A DNA stretch of 64,000 bases from Nitrospirillum amazonense (GCF_007828045.1 NZ_VITN01000010.1:1-64000), one strand, 5' to 3'; counted from the first letter of the stretch, positions 1 to 8,375 are shown. A program made the numbers and translations. The notes: generated by a model from the letters alone, not told the origin.

Positions 1-91
1 AGGGTCCGTAGAGGACTTCCACCTCCAAGTCACAAGCCGGTTACCAACCCGGCTCTCGGTGCTTACGCACCTCGCGCCATGCCTGGCGCAC
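1..91 (-). mobile_element. 5' end of a group II intron, cut by the window edge
   Basis: Read on the minus strand from 91, the sequence begins GTGCGCC, the GUGYG-type 5' boundary of bacterial group II introns. It continues with short stem-loops and the motif GGAGGTGGAAGTCCTCTA, which is typical of domain I of these introns. The rest of the intron, including any reverse transcriptase, lies outside the window. The boundary falls directly after the T-tract of a rho-independent terminator, the site preferred by class C introns. The class itself cannot be confirmed from 91 bases. Confidence 0.7.
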
Positions 92-127
92 CAAAGAAAA
101 ACCCCCGGAACCTTGCGGTTCCGGGGG
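92..127 (-). terminator. Rho-independent terminator of a lost or displaced tRNA gene
   Basis: A perfect 11-bp stem (102-112 with 117-127, loop TTGC) is followed on the minus strand by TTTTTCTTT. It lies just downstream of the tRNA 3' fragment at 134-154, so it was probably that tRNA's terminator. The group II intron starts immediately after its T-tract. Confidence 0.85.
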
Positions 128-133
128 CTCTAT

Positions 134-155
134 TGGCTCCCAGGGAGGGACTCGG
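134..155 (-). other. tRNA 3'-end fragment, probable attachment site remnant
   Basis: On the minus strand this reads as a T-loop (TCCGAGT), the 3' strand of a T-stem (CCCTC), the 3' acceptor strand CCTGGGA, discriminator G and CCA. The matching T-stem 5' strand (GAGGG) is absent: the sequence before the T-loop is ATTCA. About 21 bases of a tRNA 3' end followed by its own terminator are what a tyrosine-integrase element leaves at its distal junction. The tRNA species is not determined; an intact copy would be expected at the other end of the element. Confidence 0.6.
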
Positions 156-434
156 ATGAATTTATAATGCATTGTGATTGAATGGGAAATTGGGTCGTTG
201 CCTGCACCATACCAACACAAATACCAACAGATTTTTTCGTTGGACCAACTACGATTGAGGGTCTCGAACCGGAATCCACTATTCCTAAAGGGCAGGTGCG
301 ACTTCAGAGAACCGAGCAGGTACGGCCGCTACTAGCTCGGTCACTGCCTCCAGGAGTCTGATGGCATGGCACTCGGGGCACGGGATCACCGTCGAGGCTG
401 CGACGGGAGCCTTGGAATATCTCAAGAGACGATC
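156..434. other. Non-coding stretch inside the element boundary
   Basis: No convincing gene is seen. It contains a direct repeat TACCAACA (210-217 and 222-229) and a near-palindrome GTTGG-A-CCAAC around 240-250. Short direct repeats next to a tRNA fragment resemble the arm-type binding sites of tyrosine integrases, but this is suggestive only. Confidence 0.35.
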
Positions 435-506
435 ATGGCGACCATCGGCACCTTCACCAAGTCGATGGACAGCATGTCCATAGGGCGGATGAAAGCGGCG
501 ACGTGA
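435..506 (+). pseudogene. DUF736-like N-terminal stub
   Basis: A 23-codon frame begins MATIGTFTK, the characteristic start of DUF736 proteins, which are small proteins of unknown function common on conjugative plasmids and integrative elements. The match ends after about nine residues and the frame stops at 504-506, whereas family members are roughly 100 residues. If real, it is a truncated relic that supports a mobile-element origin for this end. The short match makes chance resemblance possible. Nothing recognisable lies between it and the end of the next pseudogene at 649. Confidence 0.4.
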
Positions 507-648
507 CCACCATTGGTGTGGCTGAAGTTCGCGTCGTTCCTCTCCTAGATGGAGCAGATGTTGTCAATGTTACATTGATCCTCGCGCGCGAAGCCGCACT
601 TGGCGGCAACGCCGCCAAGTGCGGCTTGGTTCAAAGCATTGCGCGACG

Positions 649-1797
649 TCATTGCCCGCACCCGCGTGCTTCAAGGGGCCAGATGTCGACCAACCGGTCG
701 CCCTGCACCACATGCAATATATCGTGCAGGTTTACCGTAGGGGTCGCAGTGCGGCGTCATGCAGGTCAGGACGGCGCCAGGGGACAGCCGATCTTCAGTC
801 CGGGCGAATGTCACCCGCCCCTGCTCGTCGCCGAAGAAATCGTACCGTGCGTCTGGGGGCGCCCCGGCAACGATACGGGGGGCGCCGGCATCGGTGGCGA
901 AGGCCTTACAGCCGGCATCGGTCGTGCATTGACCGGGCCGGTTGGCGCTGATGACGGTCGTCTGCAAAAACAAAGCGCAATCGAAGGGCGGGCGTTCGCC
1001 CGCGTCTTGCCACACATCCTGATATTCCCTGTCCATGAGAATGTAGGATCCGACTTGCAGTTCGGTCAGCACGCCGGCTGCGACGTCGGCATCAGCGCTG
1101 CCGGTGCCGCCGCCGGTGACGATGGCTGGGATCAGGCCGGCAGCCGTCAGCGCCCGCCGGAGCCGCCATGTCAACTCGGCGGCCCGTGTCAGCTCGGTGT
1201 GACGCGCTTCCCGGCCGACGATGTGCATGGCATGACCGGCATAGGCCTGCATGCCCCGAAAATCCAGGCTAGCGGCCTCGTGCGCCAGTCGGGCCAACGC
1301 AACGCCCTCTTCAACGCTGGCGACCCCGGTCCTGTTCAAGCCTACGTCCAGGTCAACCAGCACGCGCAAGCGGACTCCACTGGCGGTGGCAGCGGCGGCG
1401 AGGTCCATGACATTGCGGGCGTCATCGACCACCACCATGGTCTCGGGTGCCGTCCGTATCAGGCCCATCAGCCGCTGAATGCCAGCCGCCGTCACGATGG
1501 GCGAAGTCAACAAAAGGTAGCCCATGCCGTGACGAACGAAGGTTTCGGCTTCGCCCAGCTTCGCGCAGCATAGGCCGATGGCTCCCGCCGCCAGCTGGCG
1601 GCGGGCAATCTCCACGCATTTATGGGTCTTGGCGTGCGGCCGTATTGCCATGCCATGCCATGGCGCCGCGCCAAGTCCATCATCAGGCGCAAATTCGCTT
1701 CGAACCGATCGAGGTCCAGCACAAGGGCTGGCGTACTCAGCATCCCCCTTGATCCTGTCACGCCGATCAGCGGTGTATTGACATGGTTCGGTTTCAT
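649..1797 (-). pseudogene. D-threonine aldolase / D-serine dehydratase-like (DSD1) gene with two frameshifts
   Basis: The product would be a fold-type III PLP enzyme of the alanine racemase N-terminal superfamily acting on D-hydroxyamino acids. The N-terminal part (STPALVLDLDRFEANL) is in one frame. The PLP-lysine motif (RPHAKTHK) and the body are in a second frame. The tail (VVQGDRLVDIWPLEARG) is in a third, ending at a stop at 649-651. The first break coincides with a three-copy ATGGC repeat (1647-1661); two copies would restore the frame. The second is one extra base near 739, just after the metal-site HCDP. Both could be genuine mutations or assembly errors. Confidence 0.8.
1647..1661 (-). 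repeat. Pentanucleotide repeat (ATGGC)x3 causing a frameshift
   Basis: Three tandem ATGGC units on the minus strand lie inside the D-threonine aldolase-like pseudogene. Removing one unit joins the N-terminal frame to the frame carrying the PLP-lysine motif. Slipped-strand gain of one unit is the simplest explanation. Confidence 0.8.
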
Positions 1798-1828
1798 GCG
1801 GCCCTCAACGTGATCGCAGCCAAATCGC

Positions 1829-2078
1829 TCAGCAGTTACGCTCGATCAGAGCGATGGAGGCATCGTCCATCGTGCCGACCTTGATACGGTGACCGAGAGA
1901 ACAAGCGATGTGCATTGCACTCTCGGTCAGGCCGATGACGGCATGGAAACCAGGTCACGCGCCGGCTGCAACGCGGGATCACCACCGCAGGCAATGATCG
2001 CCACGTCGCACCCGGATCTCTCGGCTTCGACCAGTCCGTCAAGCACGCCCACCATGCTGCGGGCATCCCAGGTGCCGC
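1829..2078 (-). pseudogene. Asp/Glu (hydantoin) racemase family fragment
   Basis: Only the middle of an Asp/Glu racemase fold remains. The visible parts are GCDVAIIACGGDPALQPARDLVS, shown here as GCDVAIIACGGDP plus the following helix, then after a one-base deletion near 1945 the segment VIGLTESAMHIACSLGHRIKVGT in the next frame, ending at a stop at 1829-1831. The CGGDP cysteine corresponds to the first catalytic cysteine region. There is no N-terminal third: the upstream sequence is the end of the next gene. It is non-functional. With the neighbouring aldolase-like pseudogene it may be the relic of an amino-acid catabolic locus. Confidence 0.6.
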
Positions 2079-2954
2079 TTATTCCGCCGAGTTGAATTGG
2101 AATTGCGGCTGCGGCGGGAGGGGCTTGTACCCGGCCGCCGTCTGATCCCCCCGGGTGTAGATCCACACGCAAAAGGGATGGCCCTGGGGGATTTTCAGGT
2201 CTGGCGGCGGCAGCTTGATCTCCAATTTGCAGCCGGGGAAGAAGGGCGCGGAAATCCGCTGCTCGAAGGTGCAGTTCCGCCAGGCCCGGTCCGGCGGGTA
2301 CAGCCCCTCGTCCATGTATTTCTGCATCACCTCGCAGCGATTCAGGTTCAGGACGATGTAGTCCGGATTGATGACGATATATTCGCCACCGTAGCCCAGC
2401 GTGCCGTCGATACTGAGGACGGCCATCTTCAGGTAGTCGACGACGTGAATCGGCTCGATCTTGAAGAGTTTCGCAAGCTTCGGGTATTGGTACGCGATGA
2501 TGTGTTCGTAGACTTCGGGCAGGCCATTCCACACCTCTTCCTCGGGAATGGACTTGACCCAGATGTCGATCCAATAGTTGTGCGCCTTCAGGTACTGGTC
2601 CCAGTAGCTCTGGATGAGCCGGATCAGGGCCGGCTTGGCCAGGTCGCTGCTTTGGATGTCGAAAGGCTTGGCTTGGTATTGCGCGCTCTTCCAATCCCAG
2701 CCTTCGGGGGCGATGAAGCGGGCCATCGGCATGGACTGACGAAGTGGGCCGCGAGACATCTGCGCCGCCACGTCCCATGCGGCGTTCACCCCAACCTTCT
2801 TTGAATACACGGCGGTGTGCGCGTAATACTGGAAGTGCAGCGTGTCTTCGAAAATGCGCGCCAACTCGGCGAGAAAGTCGCGCGAAAAGTCCTCGATGTT
2901 GCCGACTTTTCCCATGAAATCATGCGTGTAGTCGGAATAATTAAGTTCGGACAC
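2079..2954 (-). CDS. Protein of unknown function (291 aa)
   Basis: I do not recognise this family. The start chosen is GTG at 2954, preceded by GGGAGG at good spacing; a longer reading to 3002 has no ribosome binding site. The protein has no signal peptide or membrane segment and is rich in aromatic residues (for example HNYWIDIWVK and EHIIAYQYPKL). A central hydrophobic stretch is followed by a C-terminal region with NRCEVMQKYMDEGLYPPDRAW and PFFPGCKLEIKLPPP. The two cysteines there are the only obvious candidate functional residues. It is divergent from an AraC-type regulator, with a perfect 14-bp palindrome between them, so it is probably that regulator's target. No function is proposed. 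Confidence 0.75.
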   Translation of the reverse strand: MSELNYSDYTHDFMGKVGNIEDFSRDFLAELARIFEDTLHFQYYAHTAVYSKKVGVNAAWDVAAQMSRGPLRQSMPMARFIAPEGWDWKSAQYQAKPFDIQSSDLAKPALIRLIQSYWDQYLKAHNYWIDIWVKSIPEEEVWNGLPEVYEHIIAYQYPKLAKLFKIEPIHVVDYLKMAVLSIDGTLGYGGEYIVINPDYIVLNLNRCEVMQKYMDEGLYPPDRAWRNCTFEQRISAPFFPGCKLEIKLPPPDLKIPQGHPFCVWIYTRGDQTAAGYKPLPPQPQFQFNSAE

Positions 2955-3063
2955 GTGATTTTCCCTCCCAAGTCGATTTTTCTGCCGACCCGTGTTGTCC
3001 ACCGGTCAGGGTGCCGATAAGGTAGACCGGAGGGATGCCAGGGCCTTTCGGTATTCATTTCTC

Positions 3064-3077
3064 GAAATGGCCATTTC
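3064..3077. promoter_or_regulatory. Perfect 14-bp palindrome between divergent genes
   Basis: GAAATGGCCATTTC is its own reverse complement. It sits 8 bases upstream of the AraC-type gene start at 3085 and about 110 bases upstream of the divergent gene start at 2954. It is a candidate operator; the binding protein is unknown. Confidence 0.4.
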
Positions 3078-3084
3078 TTTTTAG

Positions 3085-3996
3085 ATGGCTACCGACGGTA
3101 AGCGACAAAGCGATGGGCCCAAGATGGTCTCTCCAATTCCCTACAGCGTGGATGCGGCCCTGGCACTTGGTGAGGGGACCTTTGAAGTCCAGACGTATCG
3201 GCAACCCTCTCCCTTCGAGGGAGAGTTTGAAGCCGATGCCCATACCCTCAGCATGTCGCTGACGCCCGAGGTCCGCTTCTCACGCTGCAGCTTCCTGGAT
3301 GCGACGGGCAAGCCGGGAGCCTGGGCGCCGGTTGGCGATGTCATCTTCGTGCCGCGTGGCGCCCGGCTTCGTGTTGAGGCGCCCGGTGGGGCGGAGCAGT
3401 ATCGCGGCCTTTATTGCATGTTCCCGTCGCCGTGGTTCGAGCAGGCGAGCGGCCTGAGCGGCCCCTGGTCGGAACGGCAGATTTCAGCCGCCATAGACAT
3501 CCGGGCGCCTACTATTCGCCGTGATCTGTACCGGCTTCTGAAAGAGCTGACCGAGGCCCAGCCCGGTCGCGAGAGGCTGGTCGCCACCCTGGCAGAGGTC
3601 TCCCTTATCGAACTCGGTCGCTACTTGGGCGATGCCGGGCGCGACGAGATGTTGGCGGAAAGCGCCTTAGCTGGTTGGCAACTGCGGCGTCTGACCAACT
3701 ATGTCGAGGGCATGGTTGATCACCACCCGCCGCTCAAGGAACTGGCGGCTCTGTGCGAGATCAGCCCCCGGCACCTCTCGCGCGCGTTCAAGGCCTCGAC
3801 CGGCAGGAGGATCGGGGACTTCGTGGCGGATGTGCGGATGGCGAAGGCCAAGAGCCTGCTGTGCGATACCGATCTGACGCTCAAGGAGATCGCGCACCGC
3901 TTGGGTTATTCAGGACCCAGCAGCTTCTGCGTGGCGTTCGGCAGAGCGATCGGCATGACGCCCAAGCAGTATATGAAGCGGCACAAGCGTGGCTGA
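3085..3996 (+). CDS. AraC family transcriptional regulator
   Basis: A cytoplasmic DNA-binding regulator of 303 residues. The C-terminal ~100 residues form the double helix-turn-helix of AraC/XylS proteins: PPLKELAALCEISPRHLSRAFK is the first unit and LTLKEIAHRLGYSGPSSFCVAF the second, ending GMTPKQYMKR. The N-terminal half is a cupin-like sensor region with no recognisable ligand signature. An internal Met (residue 14, MVSPIP) is an alternative start. It is transcribed away from the unknown gene at 2079-2954 and probably controls it. The ligand is unknown. Confidence 0.85.
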   Translation: MATDGKRQSDGPKMVSPIPYSVDAALALGEGTFEVQTYRQPSPFEGEFEADAHTLSMSLTPEVRFSRCSFLDATGKPGAWAPVGDVIFVPRGARLRVEAPGGAEQYRGLYCMFPSPWFEQASGLSGPWSERQISAAIDIRAPTIRRDLYRLLKELTEAQPGRERLVATLAEVSLIELGRYLGDAGRDEMLAESALAGWQLRRLTNYVEGMVDHHPPLKELAALCEISPRHLSRAFKASTGRRIGDFVADVRMAKAKSLLCDTDLTLKEIAHRLGYSGPSSFCVAFGRAIGMTPKQYMKRHKRG

Positions 3997-4027
3997 CGCT
4001 GCGACCGTCCACCGAATGACCCCGTCC

Positions 4028-5467
4028 TTATAATGCTTGGGCGGTCGCCTGGGTCTCGCTCCATCCCAGGCCCAGGCTCTTCTGCAAGACCACGTAATCC
4101 AGCGTCAGCGCCGCCGTGGCTTGGGCTGTCGCGATGAGGGCCTGGGTCTGGTGGCGCTCCGCATCGAGGAGGTCCAGGCGGCTGGCCGTGCCCCGCGTGG
4201 CGCGCTGCCGGGTGAGATCCACCGCCTCAGCAGCGGCCGCTTCGGCGGTTGCTACCCGCGCCAGTTGCCGCCGCTGTCCACCAAAGTGCGATAGGGCATT
4301 TTCGGCTTCGTACAATGCCTTCAGAACCGTGGCGCGATATTGGGCCTCCGCTGCGTCCCGCTCGGCGGTGGCCTGGTCCACCGCGGCGGTGACCCGGCCG
4401 AAGTCCAGGAAAGTCCAGCTGAGCGACGGCGTTCCAAGGGCAACCGTGTTGCCGACATGGGTGAGGGCCGCCAGTCCGTTGCCACCCAGGCCCACCAGGC
4501 CGCGCAGGCTCACCCGCGGGAACTTGTCAGCCTCCCGCACGCCGATCTGCGCGGTGGCGGCGGCCAGCGTCCGTTCGGCGACGCGAATGTCAGGCCGGTG
4601 GCGCAGCAGTTGGGCCGGATCGCCCACCGCTACCTCGGCAGGGGGCAGGGGAACAGGAGCGTCGCTACCCAGGCTCGTATCCAGAGAACCCGGCACCTGG
4701 CCGGTGAGCAGGCAGAGTTGATCCAGGTATCCTTCCACCTCGGTGGCCAATTCGGCCTCATCGGCCTGCGCGGTGGCGAGTTGGCCCGGCAGGGGCGTCA
4801 GCGCAATGGCAGGAGCGGTTCCGGCGGACTGGCGCTGGCGGGACAGCGCCAGCATTTCCTCCAGCAGTCCGATGGACCGCAGGGTAAGGCGATGCCGTTC
4901 CTGGGCGCTGCGCAGGCCGACATAAGCGCGGGCGACTTCGGCCGCCAGGCTGATCTGGGCATCGCCCAGATCGTATCGGCTGGCTTCGGCTTGCGCGCCG
5001 GCGGCTTCCACCGCACGCCGGTGGCCGCCAAACAGATCGGCTTCCCAAGCGGCGTCGAAACCAATATTGACGAAATCGCTGTCGGTCGAGGTTTCGGTCG
5101 TGCCGCCTAGCAGGTCGCTGGGCGTATGGGTATGGAGGTACAGCGCTTGGGCGCTGGCCTTGGGCATGCCATCCGCCTGCTGCCGGGCCAGTCCAGCCCT
5201 GGCGCCTTGCAGCTTGGCTTGTGCCGCTGCCAGGGTGGGGCTGGCGCGTAGCGCCTGCTGCACCAGTGCCGTCAACGCGGGGTCGGCCAGCGTCTCCCAC
5301 CAAGCCGCGATGGGCGCGCGGGCAAGGGAAGCGGTATCGCCCTGGCGATGGAACATCCCGGCGGCGGTCAGGTTGCCAGGCAGCTCGGGCGGGCCCGCAT
5401 AATCAGGGCCGACGGTGCAGCCGGCGACGAAGGCCAAGGCGATGAGGGGAAGCGGGAAGGTGCGCAT
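4028..5467 (-). CDS. Outer membrane efflux lipoprotein, NodT/OprM family (OMF)
   Basis: This is the outer-membrane channel of a tripartite pump. It has a lipoprotein signal with lipobox VAGC (Cys16) followed by TVGPDY, the hallmark of NodT/OprM-type factors. Two repeated OEP alpha-hairpin domains follow, with the motifs AAWWETLADPALTALVQQAL and RHRPDIRVAERTLAAA. The 479-residue length is normal for the family. Its ATG overlaps the TGA of the upstream EmrB gene (TGATG), so it is the last gene of an EmrA-EmrB-OMF operon. The substrate is not evident. Confidence 0.92.
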   Translation of the reverse strand: MRTFPLPLIALAFVAGCTVGPDYAGPPELPGNLTAAGMFHRQGDTASLARAPIAAWWETLADPALTALVQQALRASPTLAAAQAKLQGARAGLARQQADGMPKASAQALYLHTHTPSDLLGGTTETSTDSDFVNIGFDAAWEADLFGGHRRAVEAAGAQAEASRYDLGDAQISLAAEVARAYVGLRSAQERHRLTLRSIGLLEEMLALSRQRQSAGTAPAIALTPLPGQLATAQADEAELATEVEGYLDQLCLLTGQVPGSLDTSLGSDAPVPLPPAEVAVGDPAQLLRHRPDIRVAERTLAAATAQIGVREADKFPRVSLRGLVGLGGNGLAALTHVGNTVALGTPSLSWTFLDFGRVTAAVDQATAERDAAEAQYRATVLKALYEAENALSHFGGQRRQLARVATAEAAAAEAVDLTRQRATRGTASRLDLLDAERHQTQALIATAQATAALTLDYVVLQKSLGLGWSETQATAQAL

Positions 5468-7017
5468 CAGTGCATGGCCGCCAGCGCGGCGCCCTTGGGT
5501 AGGGGTTTAAGGAACAGGACCAGGGGCAGCACGCAGGCCGAGCCCACGCCCAGCAGCCAGAACAGGTCGTTGTAGGTCATGGTCAGGGCCTGCTGCTGGA
5601 CCTGGCTGGAGACCATCTCCAGGGCGCCGCCGCGGCTGCCGGTGATGCGGGCCAGCCCGGCCAGCCATTCCTGCACCATAAGGCCGTTGGCGTGCAGCGC
5701 CTCCTCCAGCCGCCGGCTGTGCAACCAGGTGCGTTGGTCCTGGACGGCGCTGATGCCAGCCAAGGCGAAAGAACCACCCAGGTTGCGCACCGCGTTGAAC
5801 AGGCAGGAAGCGTCGCCCGTGTATTCCGCCGGGGCCGAAGTGATGGCGGCTTGGCTCAGGAACAGGAAGGCGAAGATGGTGCCGGCACCGCGCAGAAGCT
5901 GCGAAAAGACGAAGCCGCCACCGGTCGAGGCGGAGGAGAGATCGGTGTCCAGGAAGGAGCTGGCCACAATCATCAATAAGCCTGCGGCCAGGGCCGCGCG
6001 GATATCGAGGACGCGCACCATCCAGGGTGTGAAGGGCATCAGCAGCAGGCTGGGAATGCCGGAGATCAGGACGATGGTGCCGGACTGCAGCGCGTTGTAC
6101 TGGGCGATCACCGACAGGAACTGCGGGATGGCATAGGAACTGCCGTAGACTACCATGCCCACCACCATGCCCATCATCGCCACCGACCCGAACTGACGGT
6201 TCAGCAGCAGTCCAAGATGGATGACCGGCCGTGGGGCGGTGACCTGCCCCACGATCAGCAGCGCGAAGCCCAAGGTCGCCAACAAGGCCATCTGGAGGAT
6301 GAGGGGCGACTGGAACCACAGTTCGCGTTGTCCTTCTTCCAGCAGGACGGTGAGGGCGCCCAGGCCCAGGGTCAGGCCGATGATCCCCAACCAATCGGCC
6401 TCGCGCAGCCGATCCAGCCTCATGCCTTGGCGCGGGAGGCCCAGCAGCAACAATAGGACCAGGGCGGTGCAAACCGGGAGATTGAGAAAGAAAGCGTAGT
6501 GCCAGCTGATATTCTCCGTCAGCCAGCCACCGATCAGGGGGCCGATCACCGGCCCGAGGATGGCGGTGATGCCGAACAGCGCGCTGCCGATGGGTTGCTG
6601 GTGCCGGGGCAGGCGGGTCGCGATGATGGTCATCGCTGTGGGGATCATGGCCCCGCCGGTAAGCCCCTGGCCGATGCGGCCGACGATCATGACCGGGAGG
6701 CTGGAAGAAATACCGCAGAGGACGGAGAAGCCGGTGAACAGCAGCGTGGCCCCCAGCAGGAAGAGCCGGAGGCCCAGCAGCTGCTCCAACCAGGCGGTCA
6801 GGGGAATGATGATGATCTCCGCCACCAGATAGGCGGTGGCGATCCAGGTGCCCTCCGTGCCCGTCGCGCCAATTTCCCCCTGGATCGTGGGCAGGGCGGA
6901 ATTCACGATGGAAACGTCCAGGGTGGCCATGAAGGCGCCCAGCGTGCCGGCCGCGACCGCCAGCCAGGCCGTGAGGTCGGCGTTGGTGCGGCCCGCCGTG
7001 TCCTGCGCGGTCACCAT
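5467..7017 (-). CDS. EmrB/QacA-type drug:proton antiporter (MFS DHA2, 14 TMS)
   Basis: An inner-membrane multidrug exporter of 516 residues. The first membrane helix carries the family motif LDVSIVNSALPTIQ, followed by the loop-2 segment and GPVIGPLIGGWLTE, the DHA2 antiporter motif C. The start chosen is the ATG at 7017 (MVTAQDT), one base after the EmrA stop; a longer reading to 7074 would overlap EmrA. It works with the adjacent periplasmic adaptor (EmrA-like) and outer-membrane factor. Given the neighbourhood it might export saponin-type or steroid compounds, but nothing in the sequence fixes the substrate. Confidence 0.93.
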   Translation of the reverse strand: MVTAQDTAGRTNADLTAWLAVAAGTLGAFMATLDVSIVNSALPTIQGEIGATGTEGTWIATAYLVAEIIIIPLTAWLEQLLGLRLFLLGATLLFTGFSVLCGISSSLPVMIVGRIGQGLTGGAMIPTAMTIIATRLPRHQQPIGSALFGITAILGPVIGPLIGGWLTENISWHYAFFLNLPVCTALVLLLLLGLPRQGMRLDRLREADWLGIIGLTLGLGALTVLLEEGQRELWFQSPLILQMALLATLGFALLIVGQVTAPRPVIHLGLLLNRQFGSVAMMGMVVGMVVYGSSYAIPQFLSVIAQYNALQSGTIVLISGIPSLLLMPFTPWMVRVLDIRAALAAGLLMIVASSFLDTDLSSASTGGGFVFSQLLRGAGTIFAFLFLSQAAITSAPAEYTGDASCLFNAVRNLGGSFALAGISAVQDQRTWLHSRRLEEALHANGLMVQEWLAGLARITGSRGGALEMVSSQVQQQALTMTYNDLFWLLGVGSACVLPLVLFLKPLPKGAALAAMH

Positions 7018-7018
7018 G

Positions 7019-8155
7019 TCAGGTGCCCTGCCGGACAGCGGATCGCTGCTCGCGGTCGATGCGGGCCGGCACATCCTTGGCTCCGCGGGTATCGACGGTC
7101 GCTGTTACCGACAGGCCGGGGATAAGCAGTTGCCGGGTTTCAGGCCCGGCCTCCAGGATGATGCGCACCGGCACGCGCTGGACGATCTTGGTGAAGTTGC
7201 CGGTGGCGTTCTGGGGCGGAAGCAAGGAGAACTGGGCGCCCGTGCCAGGCGCGATGCTGGCCACCCGTCCGCTCAACTCTTGGCCGCTGAGGGCGTCGAC
7301 CGTGATCTTCACTGGCTGGCCCGGCCGCATCAGCCCGATCTGCGTTTCCTTGAAATTGGCCTCGATGTCGACCTTGTCCGCCGGGACAATGGACAGCAGC
7401 CGTGTTCCGGGCTGGGCCAACTGCCCCAGCATGACCGTCTTGTCCCCCACCCGGCCGGCCGCCGGCGCGCGGATCAGTGTGGCCTCCAGATTGACGGCCG
7501 CGGCGTCCAGCTGCGCCTGGGCCGCGTCCGCCTGGGCCATCGCCTGCTGCAACTGGGTCTTGAGCGTGGCGCTCCGACGCTGGGCCATGCTCAAGGCGGC
7601 CCGTTGGGCTGTCACGTCGGCCGCTGAGGCGCTGGCGGTCTGGCGCAGCTGGGCCAGGCGCTCAGCCGGTTCGGCGCCGGATTTGGCCAAAGGCTCATAC
7701 CGTATGATTTGGCTGCGGTCGAAAATCGCCCGTGCTTCAGCGGCATCCAGTTGGGCCTGGGCGCGTTCGATTGCCGCGATCTGCTCCGCCATCGAGGCGC
7801 GGATGTTCTCGGCGTTGGCCTTGGCTACAGCGACCTGGGCTTGGGACTGGGCCACCTGGGCCCGATAGTCACGGGGGTCGATCCGCAGCAGCGGCTGGCC
7901 GGCCTGAACCTCGGCGTTATCCTCCACCAGGACCTCGGCGACATAGCCGGCAACCTTGGATGAGATGACGATGGCATCGGCGTGGACGTAGGCGTCATCC
8001 GTTTCCTGGAAATAGCGCCCCTGGACCTGATGATAGGCATAGCCGGCGCCGGCCGCGCCCACCAAGGTCGTGATCAGGATGGTGGATAGAAAACGTCCAC
8101 CGCGGCGAGCGGGGGGCGGGGCGGGTGTCGGCGACCCAGGGGCGGTCTCTGCCAT
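7019..8155 (-). CDS. EmrA/HlyD family membrane fusion protein
   Basis: The periplasmic adaptor of the tripartite efflux pump, 378 residues. It has a proline-rich cytoplasmic tail, one membrane anchor (about residues 23-42), a biotinyl-lipoyl-like segment (VAGYVAEVLVEDNAEVQAGQPLLRID), a long coiled-coil hairpin rich in Ala and Gln, and the return lipoyl half (RAPAAGRVGDKTVMLGQ). It is first in the operon with the EmrB transporter and OMF gene. The region upstream (8156-8338) holds a palindrome that could be an operator. Confidence 0.93.
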   Translation of the reverse strand: MAETAPGSPTPAPPPARRGGRFLSTILITTLVGAAGAGYAYHQVQGRYFQETDDAYVHADAIVISSKVAGYVAEVLVEDNAEVQAGQPLLRIDPRDYRAQVAQSQAQVAVAKANAENIRASMAEQIAAIERAQAQLDAAEARAIFDRSQIIRYEPLAKSGAEPAERLAQLRQTASASAADVTAQRAALSMAQRRSATLKTQLQQAMAQADAAQAQLDAAAVNLEATLIRAPAAGRVGDKTVMLGQLAQPGTRLLSIVPADKVDIEANFKETQIGLMRPGQPVKITVDALSGQELSGRVASIAPGTGAQFSLLPPQNATGNFTKIVQRVPVRIILEAGPETRQLLIPGLSVTATVDTRGAKDVPARIDREQRSAVRQGT

Positions 8156-8281
8156 GGTGGACTTCGGCTGACGGAGGATGGCGCGCAGAGCGGAAAAGGT
8201 GAAACCGGATTGCCCGTTTTCACGGCGCGGCCTTGTGGGGATTTCCTATCAGGTGCGACGGCAAATGGAAAGTTTAATCGA

Positions 8282-8291
8282 ACGATATCGT
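8282..8291. promoter_or_regulatory. Palindrome ACGATATCGT upstream of the efflux operon
   Basis: A 10-bp perfect palindrome in an AT-rich patch about 130 bases upstream of the EmrA start, between the terminator of the neighbouring gene and the efflux operon. Its position fits a repressor site. No regulator gene for the pump is adjacent, and chance is possible at this length. Confidence 0.3.
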
Positions 8292-8338
8292 ATCATTATA
8301 AGGATGCTTGGCCGGGTCGGGCCCGGAGGCGCAATGGC

Positions 8339-8375
8339 AAAGAAAAAGCAAGGCCGTGGGTGTCCACGACCTTGC
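8339..8375 (-). terminator. Rho-independent terminator of the small secreted protein gene
   Basis: The stem GCAAGG-x-CGTGG (8348-8359) pairs with CCACG-x-CCTTGC (8364-8375) with one mismatch. On the minus strand it is followed by TTTTTCTTT (8347-8339). It ends transcription from the gene at 8428-8760 before the efflux operon. Confidence 0.75.

Noticed and set aside
503-1573. A 356-codon plus-strand frame over the left-edge pseudogene
   Set aside because: It is antisense to recognisable D-threonine aldolase sequence and has no ribosome binding site or domain.
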